Below, piece by piece: positions 35,396-44,235 of a stretch of DNA of 64,000 nucleotides. The position numbers and the translations under genes are program-made. How positions within the stretch are numbered: the first letter of the stretch is position 1; every line of letters begins with the position of its first letter. The stretch is from the NCBI GenBank assembly GCA_945898195.1, contig CAMDHM010000002.1:64001-128000 (forward strand), given 5' to 3'. The notes beneath the pieces were generated by a model. That model was not told where the DNA came from. It saw only the letters and a list, made by a program, of their open reading frames with translations, and made no database searches. The DNA comes from Pseudobacteriovorax antillogorgiicola. GTDB lineage: Bacteria; Bdellovibrionota_B; Oligoflexia; Oligoflexales; RGVZ01.

Positions 35396-35669
35396 TGTAT
35401 TGGTCAGGCCTGTTCTCTCTGAGAAGAGCAATGACGCACGTGAGCATGGTGGAAAGTACACTTTCGAAGTGGCTCTGAAGTCGACTAAGGAAGATGTGCA
35501 GCGGGCGATCGAAAAGATATACAACGTTAAAGTTGCTGGTGTTCAGACGATGGTAACCCGCGGCAAGACTCGTCGGCGCGGGGTGCATCTCTCTCTTGAG
35601 AGCACATGCAAGAAGGCCATTGTGACTCTGGCGGCTGGAGCCAAGCTCCCACTGTTTGAAGAACAGTAA
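35382..35669 (+). CDS. rplW: 50S ribosomal protein L23
   Basis: A 95-residue uL23 at the tunnel exit, docking site for trigger factor and SRP. LYSVLVRPVLSEKS and IEKIYNVKVAGVQTM are family blocks; NTM...GK..RR..G appears as MVTRGKTRRRG. The GTG at 35382 has GAGGAG 7 bases upstream and lies within the end of rplD, giving a 14-base overlap; an ATG at 35334 would add a foreign N-terminus. Confidence 0.95.
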   Translation: MNLYSVLVRPVLSEKSNDAREHGGKYTFEVALKSTKEDVQRAIEKIYNVKVAGVQTMVTRGKTRRRGVHLSLESTCKKAIVTLAAGAKLPLFEEQ

Positions 35670-35718
35670 TCGTTGAAACGATGTTCCGCGCGGGCGGAAT
35701 GAAGAGGGAAGAATAGTT

Positions 35719-36546
35719 ATGGCAGTCAAGATCCTCAAGCCAACAACACCAGGTCGCCGCGGCGCGTCGGTTGTTGACTACAGTTCGATCGACAAGGTTG
35801 AGCCGTGCGCGGCCCTGCTGGTCGCATTGAAGAAGCACTCTGGCCGCAACAACACGGGCCGGATCATGGTTCGTCACCAGGGCGGTGGTGTTCGCCGGCA
35901 CTACCGGATCATCGACTGGCGTCGTGACAAGCGCGGTATCCCGGGTAAAGTTGAATACATCGAATACGATCCAAACCGTACGGCATTCATTGCCCGCGTG
36001 GTTTATTCGGACGGCGAGCGTCGTTATATCCTCGCTCCCGAAGGTTTGAAGAAGGGTGCGAGCGTCGTTGCAGCTGAAACGGCTGACGTAAAAGTCGGTA
36101 ACGCGATGCCGCTTCGTTCGATTCCACTTGGTACTTTTGTGCATAATATCGAGATGCGTCCAGGTAAAGGCGGCCAAATGGCGCGCAGTGCAGGGACCTA
36201 CGCACAGCTGATCGGCCGTCTTGATGGCTATGCTCAGTTGCGGATGCCGAGCGGTGAAATGCGTCGGATTAACGATAGCTGCTTTGCCGTCATCGGTCAG
36301 GTCAGCAATCCAGATAATTTCAACGTTACGATCGGTAAGGCCGGGCGGAGTCGTTGGATGGGTATTCGGCCTACCGTTCGCGGTATGACGATGAACCCGT
36401 GTGACCACCCTCATGGTGGTGGTGAAGGTCGTGCAAAGGGTGGTCGTCACCCGGTAAGTCCTTGGGCTCAGCCAGCCAAGGGTTATAAGACGCGTAAGAA
36501 CAAGCGGACCGCGAAAGACATCATTCGCGATCGTCGTCAAAAATAG
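35719..36546 (+). CDS. rplB: 50S ribosomal protein L2
   Basis: A 275-residue uL2, needed for subunit joining and peptidyl transfer. [25 protein letters not shown] in the form [11 protein letters not shown], and the C-terminal [18 protein letters not shown] with the conserved His are present. GAGGGAAGA precedes the ATG. A 337-codon frame on the other strand here is only its shadow. Confidence 0.98.
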   Translation: MAVKILKPTTPGRRGASVVDYSSIDKVEPCAALLVALKKHSGRNNTGRIMVRHQGGGVRRHYRIIDWRRDKRGIPGKVEYIEYDPNRTAFIARVVYSDGERRYILAPEGLKKGASVVAAETADVKVGNAMPLRSIPLGTFVHNIEMRPGKGGQMARSAGTYAQLIGRLDGYAQLRMPSGEMRRINDSCFAVIGQVSNPDNFNVTIGKAGRSRWMGIRPTVRGMTMNPCDHPHGGGEGRAKGGRHPVSPWAQPAKGYKTRKNKRTAKDIIRDRRQK

Positions 36547-36571
36547 TTGAACGTATAGGAGAATGCCCCAG

Positions 36572-36856
36572 ATGGCGCGTTCTATTAAAAAAGGTCCTTT
36601 TGTAGACGGTTACCTCTTCGGTAAAGTTGAAAAGGCACGTCAGGATCGCAAACCAATTAAGACCTGGAGCCGCCGCTCTACGATCTTGCCTGATTTTGTT
36701 GGGCTTACGTTTGCGGTTCATAACGGCAATAAGTTTATTCCGGTATTCGTCACCGAGAACATGGTTGGTCACAAGCTGGGTGAATTTTCCCAGACGCGTA
36801 CCTTCCACGGCCACGGCAGTGAGAAAAAAGGCGCCAAGCCCGGCGCAGGCGCATAA
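36572..36856 (+). CDS. rpsS: 30S ribosomal protein S19
   Basis: A 94-residue uS19, in the head of the small subunit. [15 protein letters not shown] at the N-terminus and [20 protein letters not shown] are family blocks. I use the ATG at 36572, which has AGGAG 10 bases upstream; the ATG at 36563 is only 2 bases from that site. It ends in a Lys/Gly-rich tail ([13 protein letters not shown]). Confidence 0.96.
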   Translation: MARSIKKGPFVDGYLFGKVEKARQDRKPIKTWSRRSTILPDFVGLTFAVHNGNKFIPVFVTENMVGHKLGEFSQTRTFHGHGSEKKGAKPGAGA

Positions 36857-36868
36857 GGTTGACAGGAC

Positions 36869-37207
36869 ATGTCTGAACAATACAAAGCAGTTCTGAAAAA
36901 TGTTCGCATTTCCCCGAGAAAAGTTCGTCTGGTGGCGGATTTAGTTCGTGGTAAGCAGGTCCAAGATGCCTTGGACCTTCTGAAGCTTACGACCAAGCGG
37001 TCGGCTCCGGTGGTGTCAGGTCTTCTGACATCCGCGATTGCCAACGCAACGTCAAAAGCAACGGTGGATGTGGATCGGTTAGTAATTAGTGAGCTGATGG
37101 TAGATGGCGGAACAGTGCTGAAGCGCTTCATGCCTCGCGCTCAGGGTCGTGCTACCCCGATCCGTAAGCGCACGTCGCATATCACGATGAAGCTCAAAGA
37201 AATCTAA
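36869..37207 (+). CDS. rplV: 50S ribosomal protein L22
   Basis: A 112-residue uL22, whose long hairpin lines the exit tunnel. Blocks seen: [19 protein letters not shown] and the tip [20 protein letters not shown]. Macrolide-resistance changes in other species map to that tip, which is ordinary here. It starts 12 bases after rpsS. Confidence 0.97.
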   Translation: MSEQYKAVLKNVRISPRKVRLVADLVRGKQVQDALDLLKLTTKRSAPVVSGLLTSAIANATSKATVDVDRLVISELMVDGGTVLKRFMPRAQGRATPIRKRTSHITMKLKEI

Positions 37208-37222
37208 AGGAAGGATTACTTC

Positions 37223-37885
37223 GTGGGACAGAAAGTACACCCAATCGGTTTCCGTCTCGGTGTGATCAAGAGCTGGAGCTCGCGCTGGTACTCGAAAAAC
37301 GAGTATGCAAAGTTTCTCCAGGAAGACATCCGGATTCGCGGATACATCGAAAAAAAGTTTAAGGCTGCCGGCGTGGCTTTGGTCGAAATCGAGCGCGCTG
37401 CCAAGAACCTAAAGATCAACATCCATAGTAGCCGCCCGGGCATCATTATCGGGAAAAAAGGCGCTGGGGCGGAGACTCTGAAGGATGAATTGGTTCGTCA
37501 CTGCAAGATTACTTCTGGCGAGCCAACGCTGAATGTTTTCGAAGTGAAAAAGCCAGATATGGATGCAAAGCTCGTTGCGGAGAGTATCCGTGAGCAGCTT
37601 GAGCGTCGGGTTTCATTCCGTCGGGCGATGAAGAAGTCGATCGGCCAGACGATGAAGGCTGGGGCGAAGGGCATCAAGGTACAGTTGTGCGGCCGCCTCG
37701 GTGGCGCCGATATGTCCCGGATGGAGCGCTACATGGAAGGCCGTGTTCCGCTGCACACATTGCGTGCCGATATTGATTATGGAACAGCAGAAGCCTTGAC
37801 GACCTTTGGTCTGATTGGCGTGAAAATCTGGATCTTTAAGGGAGAAGTTCTTTCCCGTGATGATTCTAGTAGCAAGCAGAACTAA
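37223..37885 (+). CDS. rpsC: 30S ribosomal protein S3
   Basis: A 220-residue uS3, at the mRNA entry with helicase activity. Starts [20 protein letters not shown] from a GTG. The KH domain motif [16 protein letters not shown] (GKKG) and the C-terminal [10 protein letters not shown] are intact. 15 bases after rplV. Confidence 0.98.
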   Translation: MGQKVHPIGFRLGVIKSWSSRWYSKNEYAKFLQEDIRIRGYIEKKFKAAGVALVEIERAAKNLKINIHSSRPGIIIGKKGAGAETLKDELVRHCKITSGEPTLNVFEVKKPDMDAKLVAESIREQLERRVSFRRAMKKSIGQTMKAGAKGIKVQLCGRLGGADMSRMERYMEGRVPLHTLRADIDYGTAEALTTFGLIGVKIWIFKGEVLSRDDSSSKQN

Positions 37886-37918
37886 CACCTGCAGAGACTG
37901 ACGAGCGAGGACTGAGAT

Positions 37919-38341
37919 ATGCTGGCTCCAAAAAGAATGAAATACCGTAAGGCCCACAAGGGCCGGGTCAAAGGCAAAGCCAAGGCCGGCACTGAGCTGA
38001 CCAAGGGTGAATTTGGCCTGATGGCTATGGAAAGTGGAAAGATCACGGCGCGCCAAATCGAGGCCGCCCGAATCGCCATGACCCGTCACTGTAAAAGGGG
38101 CGGATTTGTGTGGATTAAGATCTTTCCAGCCAAGCCAATTACCAAAAAGCCGGCCGAAACCCGGATGGGTAGCGGAAAAGGTGGCGTAGAGTACTATGTT
38201 GCGGTTGTAAAACCGGGCAGAATCCTTTATGAGATGCAGGGCGTGGAGAAAGCTGTTGCTGAAGAGGCTCTGACGCTTGCTGCTTCCAAGCTCCCGATCA
38301 AAACCAAATTAATCCTCCGGTCAGAAGACCCTTGGGCATAA
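37919..38341 (+). CDS. rplP: 50S ribosomal protein L16
   Basis: A 140-residue uL16, near the A-site tRNA elbow. [32 protein letters not shown] (family GG.iWIRvFP.kP) and [19 protein letters not shown] are conserved. The Arg hydroxylated by RoxA in E. coli lies in this last block. Ends 9 bases before rpmC. Confidence 0.97.
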   Translation: MLAPKRMKYRKAHKGRVKGKAKAGTELTKGEFGLMAMESGKITARQIEAARIAMTRHCKRGGFVWIKIFPAKPITKKPAETRMGSGKGGVEYYVAVVKPGRILYEMQGVEKAVAEEALTLAASKLPIKTKLILRSEDPWA

Positions 38342-38350
38342 GGTTGAGTC

Positions 38351-38575
38351 ATGGATTTGCATAAACTGAAATCTGAAGAAATTCGCGGGTTTGATGTGTC
38401 ACGTTCGGTTGAGCTTGAGGTTCAAGTTCGCCGGGCACTGCATGATGCGCGGATGGACATTTATAATCCGGCAGCTCGCGCTGCCGGTCGGATCCGCGGC
38501 TTAAAGCGAAGCCTGGCCCGTTTGTTGACCCTGCGGGCTCCGGCGGCGATTAAACCGTTAGCGAAACGCAAGTAA
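38351..38575 (+). CDS. rpmC: 50S ribosomal protein L29
   Basis: A 74-residue uL29, beside the tunnel exit next to L23. The chain is two helices: MDLHKLKSEEIRG and the more conserved ARAAGRIRGLKRSLARLLTL, equivalent to the family's 'RIR.vRR.iARi.T'. A Lys/Arg-rich tail ends it. Close spacing with rplP fits the operon. Confidence 0.93.
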   Translation: MDLHKLKSEEIRGFDVSRSVELEVQVRRALHDARMDIYNPAARAAGRIRGLKRSLARLLTLRAPAAIKPLAKRK

Positions 38576-38611
38576 TTGGATTTGCAACGTTCTTAGTAGA
38601 GAGAGCGAACT

Positions 38612-38887
38612 GTGAGTGAAGTAATTAAAAATCAAGACAGCGTAAGTCGCACAATCCGGTGCACCGTGACCAGCGACAAGATGGAGAAATCCCGCGTCGC
38701 CGTTGTGGAGCGCTTGGTAAAGCACCCGACTTTTGGCAAGTACATCCGCCGGCGTACCAAGCTGATGTTCCATGATGCCAATAATGTGACCAGGGCTGGA
38801 GACGAGGTTCTCGTCCGCCAGACCAGACCGTTGAGTGCGCGCAAAAAATTTGAATTGGTGAAAGTTGTCCGGGAAGCGCGTCGCTAA
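38612..38887 (+). CDS. rpsQ: 30S ribosomal protein S17
   Basis: A 91-residue uS17, an early 16S binder with an OB fold. [20 protein letters not shown] and [20 protein letters not shown] match the family. The GTG start at 38612 is preceded by AGAGAGCGA. An N-terminal extension of about 10 residues precedes the usual start. Confidence 0.95.
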   Translation: MSEVIKNQDSVSRTIRCTVTSDKMEKSRVAVVERLVKHPTFGKYIRRRTKLMFHDANNVTRAGDEVLVRQTRPLSARKKFELVKVVREARR

Positions 38888-38925
38888 GCGGCCTTCTCTT
38901 AAGACGTCTTGATACAGGTGACATC

Positions 38926-39297
38926 ATGATCCAGATGGAAACAGTACTGAAAAGCGGTGACAATTCCGGCGCAAAGCGTCTGAAGTGTTTCAAGGTCCTT
39001 GGTGGAAGTCGTAAGCGTTTTGCGACTGTGGGCGACATCATTGTCGTTTCAATCAAAGAGGCTTTGCCGAATAGCAAGGTTGAAAAAGGAACCGTCCACA
39101 AGGCGGTTGTGGTTCGCACTGCAAAGGAAATCAAGCGTGCTGATGGGTCGACCATCCGCTTCGATGAAAATGCTGCTGTGCTGATCAAGGGTAAGGAAAA
39201 CGAACCAGTCGGCACCCGTATCTTCGGACCGGTGGCGCGTGAGGTGAGGCAAAAAGGCTTCTCCCGCATCGCATCATTGGCTCCAGAAGTTCTGTAG
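38926..39297 (+). CDS. rplN: 50S ribosomal protein L14
   Basis: A 123-residue uL14 at the intersubunit bridge. [40 protein letters not shown] and [13 protein letters not shown] are canonical. AGGTG 7 bases before the ATG. The gene normally after it, rplX, is absent; only 81 bases separate it from rplE. Confidence 0.98.
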   Translation: MIQMETVLKSGDNSGAKRLKCFKVLGGSRKRFATVGDIIVVSIKEALPNSKVEKGTVHKAVVVRTAKEIKRADGSTIRFDENAAVLIKGKENEPVGTRIFGPVAREVRQKGFSRIASLAPEVL

Positions 39298-39319
39298 GCT
39301 TCGCCCACAAGGCGGGGCC
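39297..39319 (+). promoter_or_regulatory. GC-rich hairpin in the rplN-rplE gap (site of the missing rplX)
   Basis: 39297-39305 pairs with 39311-39319 (9 bp, two G-T wobbles, loop CACAA), beginning at the last base of the rplN stop. No T-tract follows, so it is not a standard terminator. In E. coli S8 represses the spc operon by binding near the start of rplE; this hairpin is a candidate for such control, but I cannot see the full S8 motif. Confidence 0.35.
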
Positions 39320-39378
39320 CGGCGAACTTCCGGAAGGGAAGGAAGCGGGTCCATTATGAAGGAAGAAAGAAAGTAACG

Positions 39379-39948
39379 ATGGCTACCAAGACACCAAAAA
39401 CCAAAAGCGAAATGCCGCGGCTCCAAGCTCAGTACGCTGAATTTCGTGTGCAACTGCAAAAAGAGCTGGGTCTCGCGAATCCCATGCAGGTTCCACAGAT
39501 AACCAAGATCGTAGTTAATATCGGTGAAGGTGACGCCGTCGAAAATCGCAAAGCCCTCGAAGGCGCGGTTTCGGATATGACGCTGATTACGGGTCAGAAG
39601 CCAATCACGACTCGGGCCAAAAAAAGCATCGCGACGTTTAAGTTGCGCCAAGGTATGCCAATTGGTTGCGCGGTTACCCTCCGTCGCCAACGGATGTATG
39701 AGTTCCTCGATCGCTTTATCAATGTTGCTGTTCCCCGTATTCGTGACTTCCGCGGTTTCTCGCCGAAGGCATTTGACGGACGTGGATGCTACACACTGGG
39801 CGTCAAGGAACAGATCATTTTCCCGGAAATCGATTATGACAAAGTGGACAAGATCCGCGGCATGGGCATCACAATTGTGACGTCGGCCCGGACAGACGTT
39901 GAAGCGAAAGCGCTTCTCGAGAAGTTCAACTTTCCATTCCGGAAATAA
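39379..39948 (+). CDS. rplE: 50S ribosomal protein L5
   Basis: A 189-residue uL5, which binds 5S rRNA and the P-site tRNA. Blocks: [60 protein letters not shown] and [11 protein letters not shown] short N-terminal Lys-rich lead precedes the core. GAAGAAAGAAAG lies before the ATG. Confidence 0.97.
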   Translation: MATKTPKTKSEMPRLQAQYAEFRVQLQKELGLANPMQVPQITKIVVNIGEGDAVENRKALEGAVSDMTLITGQKPITTRAKKSIATFKLRQGMPIGCAVTLRRQRMYEFLDRFINVAVPRIRDFRGFSPKAFDGRGCYTLGVKEQIIFPEIDYDKVDKIRGMGITIVTSARTDVEAKALLEKFNFPFRK

Positions 39949-39987
39949 AGAAAGAAATCAGCGAAAGCTGAAAGGAGCATAGAGACA

Positions 39988-40173
39988 ATGGCCAAGAAAG
40001 CCATGATTGAAAAGTGTAACCGCGAACCTAAGTTCAGCGTACGGGCTTACACCCGCTGTACGAAGTGCGGTCGCCCGAAGGCTGTGTACCGGAAGTTCGG
40101 CATCTGCCGTATTTGCTTCCGCACGATGGCGCTCAAGGGTCAACTGCCCGGAGTCCTTAAGGCTTCCTGGTAA
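39988..40173 (+). CDS. rpsN: 30S ribosomal protein S14, zinc type
   Basis: A 61-residue uS14 of the short zinc-binding form. Four cysteines in CTKC and CRIC ([20 protein letters not shown]) hold the zinc. The zinc-free paralogue of about 100 residues is not in this window. AAAGGAG precedes the start; a 5-bp hairpin with a GAAA loop (39958-39971) lies in the short gap after rplE. Confidence 0.97.
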   Translation: MAKKAMIEKCNREPKFSVRAYTRCTKCGRPKAVYRKFGICRICFRTMALKGQLPGVLKASW

Positions 40174-40210
40174 TTCAGCACATGAGAAGGCTCTGCCTTA
40201 GGAGATATCG

Positions 40211-40609
40211 ATGAACGTTTGTGACCCAATTTCTGATTTGCTCGCGAGGATCCGTAACGGCCAAAAAGCCGGACACGAAGTCGTGTCGGTCCCTGCTTCG
40301 GCAATGAAGATTGCTATCACGCACCTTCTTAAAGAAGAAGGTTTTGTCCGGAATTACAAGTGCATCCGGGATCGGAAGCAAGGCATGATCAAGATTGCTT
40401 TGAGCTACCGTGAAGACGGTGACGGCGTAATTCTTGGAATCAAGCGCGTCAGCCGCCCTAGCCACCGTATTTACGTTGGAACAGACAAAATTCCGTTCGT
40501 AAAGAACGGGTTTGGAACGGCGATTCTTTCGACTTCGCGGGGCGTTATGACGTGCCGTGAAGCTCGCAAGCAGCGTCTTGGTGGTGAGCATCTCTGCTCT
40601 GTATTCTAA
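40211..40609 (+). CDS. rpsH: 30S ribosomal protein S8
   Basis: A 132-residue uS8, central in 30S platform assembly and in E. coli the repressor of the spc operon. DPISDLLARIRNGQKAG, RVSRPSHRIYVG and LSTSRGVMTCREAR are conserved. AGGAG lies 7 bases before the ATG. Confidence 0.97.
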   Translation: MNVCDPISDLLARIRNGQKAGHEVVSVPASAMKIAITHLLKEEGFVRNYKCIRDRKQGMIKIALSYREDGDGVILGIKRVSRPSHRIYVGTDKIPFVKNGFGTAILSTSRGVMTCREARKQRLGGEHLCSVF

Positions 40610-40647
40610 AGTTGGCCCCAGGCGTGTGACCCGGGGTTTGAGTAAAG

Positions 40648-40665
40648 TTTGAAGGGAACTTCAAA
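40648..40665 (+). promoter_or_regulatory. Hairpin with GGAA tetraloop over the rplF ribosome site
   Basis: 40648-40654 (TTTGAAG) pairs with 40659-40665 (CTTCAAA) around a GGAA loop, ending right at the rplF ATG (40666). The loop and stem include the AAGGGA ribosome site, so folding could tune L6 initiation. The AU-rich stem is weak, and the effect is inferred. Confidence 0.4.
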
Positions 40666-41208
40666 ATGTCTCGTATCGGTAAAAAGCCAATCACCCTGCC
40701 GAAGGGTGTTGAAGTTAAAATTGAGGGCAGCATGGTCCACGTCAAAGGTCCGAAAGGACAGTTGGCACATAAGGTTCATGACACGATGTCGATTGCGATC
40801 GATGGTGGAGTTGTCACTGTTGTGCCAAAAAGTGGGCGCAACGATATTGGGCAGTTTCATGGGTTGACGCGGACCCTGGTCACCAACATGGTGACCGGCG
40901 TATCCGATGGTTTTTCTAAGACTTTGACGCTTGTTGGTGTTGGTTACCGGGCGGCTGTGAAGGGCAAGGGGATTACCCTGAACCTGGGCCATAGTCACCC
41001 CATCGAATTCGAAGCACCACAGGGCATTGAGATTAAGGTTGATAAATTGACGACGATCGTCGTATCTGGGGCCGACAAAGAGTTGGTTGGTCGGGTGTCG
41101 GCGACCCTTCGAGGCCTGCGTGCCCCGGAGCCATATCATGGTAAGGGCGCTCGGTATTCGGACGAAGTTATTGCTACGAAGGTTGGTAAGGCTGCTGGTA
41201 AGAAGTAA
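40666..41208 (+). CDS. rplF: 50S ribosomal protein L6
   Basis: A 180-residue uL6 of two similar domains near the GTPase centre. MSRIGKKPITLPKGVEVKIE, VTGVSDGFSKTLTLVGVGYR and EPYHGKGARYSDE are diagnostic. Its ribosome site lies in a small hairpin. It starts 56 bases after rpsH. Confidence 0.97.
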   Translation: MSRIGKKPITLPKGVEVKIEGSMVHVKGPKGQLAHKVHDTMSIAIDGGVVTVVPKSGRNDIGQFHGLTRTLVTNMVTGVSDGFSKTLTLVGVGYRAAVKGKGITLNLGHSHPIEFEAPQGIEIKVDKLTTIVVSGADKELVGRVSATLRGLRAPEPYHGKGARYSDEVIATKVGKAAGKK

Positions 41209-41249
41209 CCAGTCTCGGATCCAGCGGCGGTCACGATAAGGAAGTATCT

Positions 41250-41606
41250 ATGAGTTCGGTCAATGTTAAGTCTGCAATGCGCGTCCGTCGGAAGCTCCGT
41301 GGCCGCAAGAAAATTTCGGGCACACCAGAGCGTCCGCGGATGTCTGTATTCCGTTCCGCGCGCCATGTGTTCGTCCAGGTTGTCGATGACAAAACTGGTA
41401 AAACACTGGTTTCCGTTGGTACTTTTGCTAAGGGCAAAGCCGAACGTGCCAATAAAGAAGTTTGTGCAGAAGTCGGCAAAGCTGTTGCGGCTAAGTGTAA
41501 AGAAAAGAATATAACCAAAGTCGTCTTTGACAAGAACGGTTACACCTACCACGGCCGCATTAAGGCTTTGGCAGATGGTGCCCGTGAAGCTGGTCTGGAT
41601 TTCTAA
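41250..41606 (+). CDS. rplR: 50S ribosomal protein L18
   Basis: A 118-residue uL18, 5S rRNA binder. RVRRKLRGRKKISGTPERPR, FRSARHVFVQVVDDKTGKTL and VVFDKNGYTYHGRIKALADG are conserved, ending in the usual AREAGLDF. AAGGAAG precedes the ATG. Confidence 0.97.
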   Translation: MSSVNVKSAMRVRRKLRGRKKISGTPERPRMSVFRSARHVFVQVVDDKTGKTLVSVGTFAKGKAERANKEVCAEVGKAVAAKCKEKNITKVVFDKNGYTYHGRIKALADGAREAGLDF

Positions 41607-41627
41607 AGGTCTCCCGAGAGGTACCCT

Positions 41628-42230
41628 GTGTCAAAAGAAACCAAAGAGCTGAGAAAAATGGATGAACGGGACAACGACGGTCTTCAGGATCGTGTTGTAC
41701 ACATCGCCCGCGTCGCTAAAGTTGTAAAAGGCGGTCGCCGCTTCAGCTTCAGTGCGTTGGTTGTTGTCGGTGACGGACGCGAAAAGGTCGGATTCGGACT
41801 TGGTAAAGCAAGCGAAGTTCCGGATGCTATTCGCAAGGCGTCCGAGCAGGCCAAGAAGAACATGACTAAGATCCCTATGGTCGATGGAACAATTCCATTT
41901 GACGTGACGGGTAAGTTTGGTTCAGCGCGGGTCATTATGTTCCCAGCCAAAAAAGGTAAGGGGATCATCGCCGGCGGCGCAGTTCGTATCCTTGTTGAAC
42001 TGGGTGGTGTTCAAGACATCATTTGCAAGGTTCACGGTACGAAGAATCATCAGAATGTTGTGCGAGCTGCGATGGACGGCTTGAAACAACTGATGCTTCC
42101 GGAGCAGTATGCGGCGTATCGGGGCAAGCTAGCGGAAGAAACAAGGCAGATTCGCCATAGTAAGGCTGAAATCCGCCGTGCAACCAAGGCTGCAGCGACA
42201 AAGTCCGATGCAACCAAGGCGAAGAAGTAA
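41628..42230 (+). CDS. rpsE: 30S ribosomal protein S5
   Basis: A 200-residue uS5, important for decoding fidelity. [20 protein letters not shown] is the dsRNA-binding-like region and [19 protein letters not shown] the C-terminal part. A GTG start with GAGAGGT upstream is used. It has a basic C-terminal tail ([18 protein letters not shown]) about 25 residues longer than compact S5 proteins. Confidence 0.97.
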   Translation: MSKETKELRKMDERDNDGLQDRVVHIARVAKVVKGGRRFSFSALVVVGDGREKVGFGLGKASEVPDAIRKASEQAKKNMTKIPMVDGTIPFDVTGKFGSARVIMFPAKKGKGIIAGGAVRILVELGGVQDIICKVHGTKNHQNVVRAAMDGLKQLMLPEQYAAYRGKLAEETRQIRHSKAEIRRATKAAATKSDATKAKK

Positions 42231-42251
42231 GGTCTGAAGGGGAACTGGGAA

Positions 42252-42434
42252 ATGTCTGAGATTGTCGTTAAGCAACATCGCAGCCTGATTGGTCAGTCGG
42301 AAGCCAACAGGAAAGTTGTCAAAGCTCTGGGTCTGGGCCGCATTGGTCGGACCAAGATTCACAAGGACAACAACTGCATCCGTGGAATGATCAACAAGAT
42401 TAAGCACCTTGTTACGTATGAGCTTAAGGGTTGA
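42252..42434 (+). CDS. rpmD: 50S ribosomal protein L30
   Basis: A 60-residue uL30. VVKQHRSLIGQSEANRKVVK and LGLGRIGRTKIHKDN match the family's 'i..t.S.iG......tl..LGL.ki...v...d'. GAAGGGGA precedes the ATG. Its TGA is separated by two bases from the rplO start. Confidence 0.95.
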   Translation: MSEIVVKQHRSLIGQSEANRKVVKALGLGRIGRTKIHKDNNCIRGMINKIKHLVTYELKG

Positions 42435-42436
42435 AC

Positions 42437-42910
42437 ATGCCAACCAAAAAACCTGAAACAGCAGTGATGAAGACCCTTGGGAACGTGGCGCCAGCAAAAG
42501 GCTCCAATATCAAGGTAAAGCGTATTGGTCGCGGTATCGGTAGCGGGATGGGAAAAACCTCCGCCCGCGGTGGCAAAGGACAAACTGCCCGCGCCGGTGG
42601 CGGAATTCGCGCTGGTTTTGAAGGGGGCCAAATGCCTCTTTACCGGCGCCTTCCCAAGCGCGGATTCACCAACTTGTTCACCAAGCGTTTTAACGCGATC
42701 AATGTCTCGGACTTGAATCGTTTTGAAGCAGGTGCCCACGTCGATCGTGAAGCATTAGCTAAGGCTGGACTTGTTCGTCATGATGATCTTCCGATGAAGC
42801 TTCTCGCTAAGGGGACGCTTGAGAAGAAGATTACGGTTGTTGTTAATAAAGCTAGTGCAGCGGCCAAGCAGGCCGTTGAAAAATTGGGTGGTAAAGTCGA
42901 GGAGATCTAA
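42437..42910 (+). CDS. rplO: 50S ribosomal protein L15
   Basis: A 159-residue uL15. The Gly-rich N-terminus KRIGRGIGSGMGKTSARGGK and PLYRRLPKRGFTN are diagnostic. The ATG at 42437 has AAGGG 6 bases upstream; a TTG at 42431 overlapping the rpmD stop is less likely. About 20 residues precede the usual start of the conserved part. Confidence 0.96.
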   Translation: MPTKKPETAVMKTLGNVAPAKGSNIKVKRIGRGIGSGMGKTSARGGKGQTARAGGGIRAGFEGGQMPLYRRLPKRGFTNLFTKRFNAINVSDLNRFEAGAHVDREALAKAGLVRHDDLPMKLLAKGTLEKKITVVVNKASAAAKQAVEKLGGKVEEI

Positions 42911-42912
42911 GA

Positions 42913-44235
42913 GTGGCCCAGGCTATTTCGAAGCTACCGGAAGGCACGCTGAACCACCTACAGAAGAAGATCCTATATACATTAGGATTTCTTGCCATCT
43001 ACCGGATTGGGGTACATGTCCCAATTCCGGGTGTAGACACGGAAGCCCTCAGCGAATTCTTCAAGACCCAAGGCGCGAACCTGTTCGGCATGTTTAACAT
43101 GTTCTCAGGCGGCGCTCTTGAAAGATTCTCTGTGTTCGCTCTTGGAGTGATGCCTTATATTTCTGCGTCTATCATCGCTCAGTTACTGACGGTGGTGGTT
43201 CCTCACCTCGAGGCTCTTTCTAAAGAAGGTGAGGCTGGGCGACGCAAGATCACGCAGTACACTCGTTATGGAACGGTCGTGCTGGCTTTCGTTCAAGGCT
43301 ACATGATTGCTAACACGTTAGAAGCCGCACCGTTTCAGGGCGGTTCCTTAGTCCTCACCGGTGGGTTTGGTTGGCGGATTTTGACGACGCTGTCTTTGAC
43401 GGCTGGAACTGCATTCGTGATGTGGTTGGGTGAGCAAATCACGGAGCGCGGTGTTGGAAACGGTATGTCTCTGATTATTTTTGCTGGCATCGTCGCTGGC
43501 TTGCCTCAGGTCATCGGTAATACTTACAGTCAGTTCGCCCATGCGCAGCTTGATTTGGCGCGTATTGCCTTGTTGGGTGGCGTGATAATCGCGGTGATCG
43601 CTGGTGTTGTGTTTTTGGAAAACGGCGTTCGTCAGGTGCCGATCCAATATGCCAAGAGGCAAGTGGGTGGGCGTATCTATGGCGGTCAGAATTCCCATCT
43701 TCCTATTCGTATCAACGCTGCAGGCGTGATCCCGCCGATCTTTGCGAGTTCCCTACTACAGTTCCCCCTAACCATCTCGGCAGTGGCTCCAAACACGAGA
43801 ATTGCAGCCTTTATCTCCGCCAATCTGCATCCGGGTGGATGGCTGTACAACAGCATGTACGTCGCGATGATTATTTTCTTTGCCTACTTTTATACGTCCA
43901 TCACTTTCAAGCCGGACGAAATTGCAGAGAATCTGAAAAAGCATGGTGGATTCGTCCCTGGAATTCGGCCTGGTGCCAAAACTGCTGAGTTTATGGAACG
44001 TATTGTCAGTCGTCTGACCTTGTCCGGTGCCCTTTATTTATCAGCGATCTGTGTTTTGCCAACGATCCTGACCGGCAATTTTAACGTTCAGTTTTATTTC
44101 GGTGGAACTAGCCTTTTGATCGTTGTGGGCACGGCTCTTGAGACGTTCCGGCAGATTGAGGCTCACCGACAGAGTTTGCGGTATGACTCTTTCTTGAAGC
44201 GCGGCACGATTCGTCCTCGGAGAGGAACGGTATGA
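42913..44235 (+). CDS. secY: Preprotein translocase subunit SecY
   Basis: A 440-residue, ten-helix channel protein that passes unfolded proteins across or into the inner membrane. FRIGVHVPIPGVD in the form YRIGVHVPIPGVD, MPYISASIIAQLL, GEQITERGVGNGMSLIIFAG, QYAKRQVGGRIYGGQNSHLP and GGFVPGIRPG are family blocks. A GTG start lies 2 bases after rplO; the end overlaps adk by 4 bases (ATGA). Confidence 0.98.
   Translation: MAQAISKLPEGTLNHLQKKILYTLGFLAIYRIGVHVPIPGVDTEALSEFFKTQGANLFGMFNMFSGGALERFSVFALGVMPYISASIIAQLLTVVVPHLEALSKEGEAGRRKITQYTRYGTVVLAFVQGYMIANTLEAAPFQGGSLVLTGGFGWRILTTLSLTAGTAFVMWLGEQITERGVGNGMSLIIFAGIVAGLPQVIGNTYSQFAHAQLDLARIALLGGVIIAVIAGVVFLENGVRQVPIQYAKRQVGGRIYGGQNSHLPIRINAAGVIPPIFASSLLQFPLTISAVAPNTRIAAFISANLHPGGWLYNSMYVAMIIFFAYFYTSITFKPDEIAENLKKHGGFVPGIRPGAKTAEFMERIVSRLTLSGALYLSAICVLPTILTGNFNVQFYFGGTSLLIVVGTALETFRQIEAHRQSLRYDSFLKRGTIRPRRGTV

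Noticed and set aside
35527..36540. 337-codon open frame on the minus strand
   Set aside because: It lies wholly antisense to rplB and rplW, whose products are certain; composition is Thr/Arg/Val-rich shadow and no family is seen.
39298..39378. A very short or frameshifted rplX
   Set aside because: 81 bases cannot hold L24, and none of the frames shows a KOW-like sequence.
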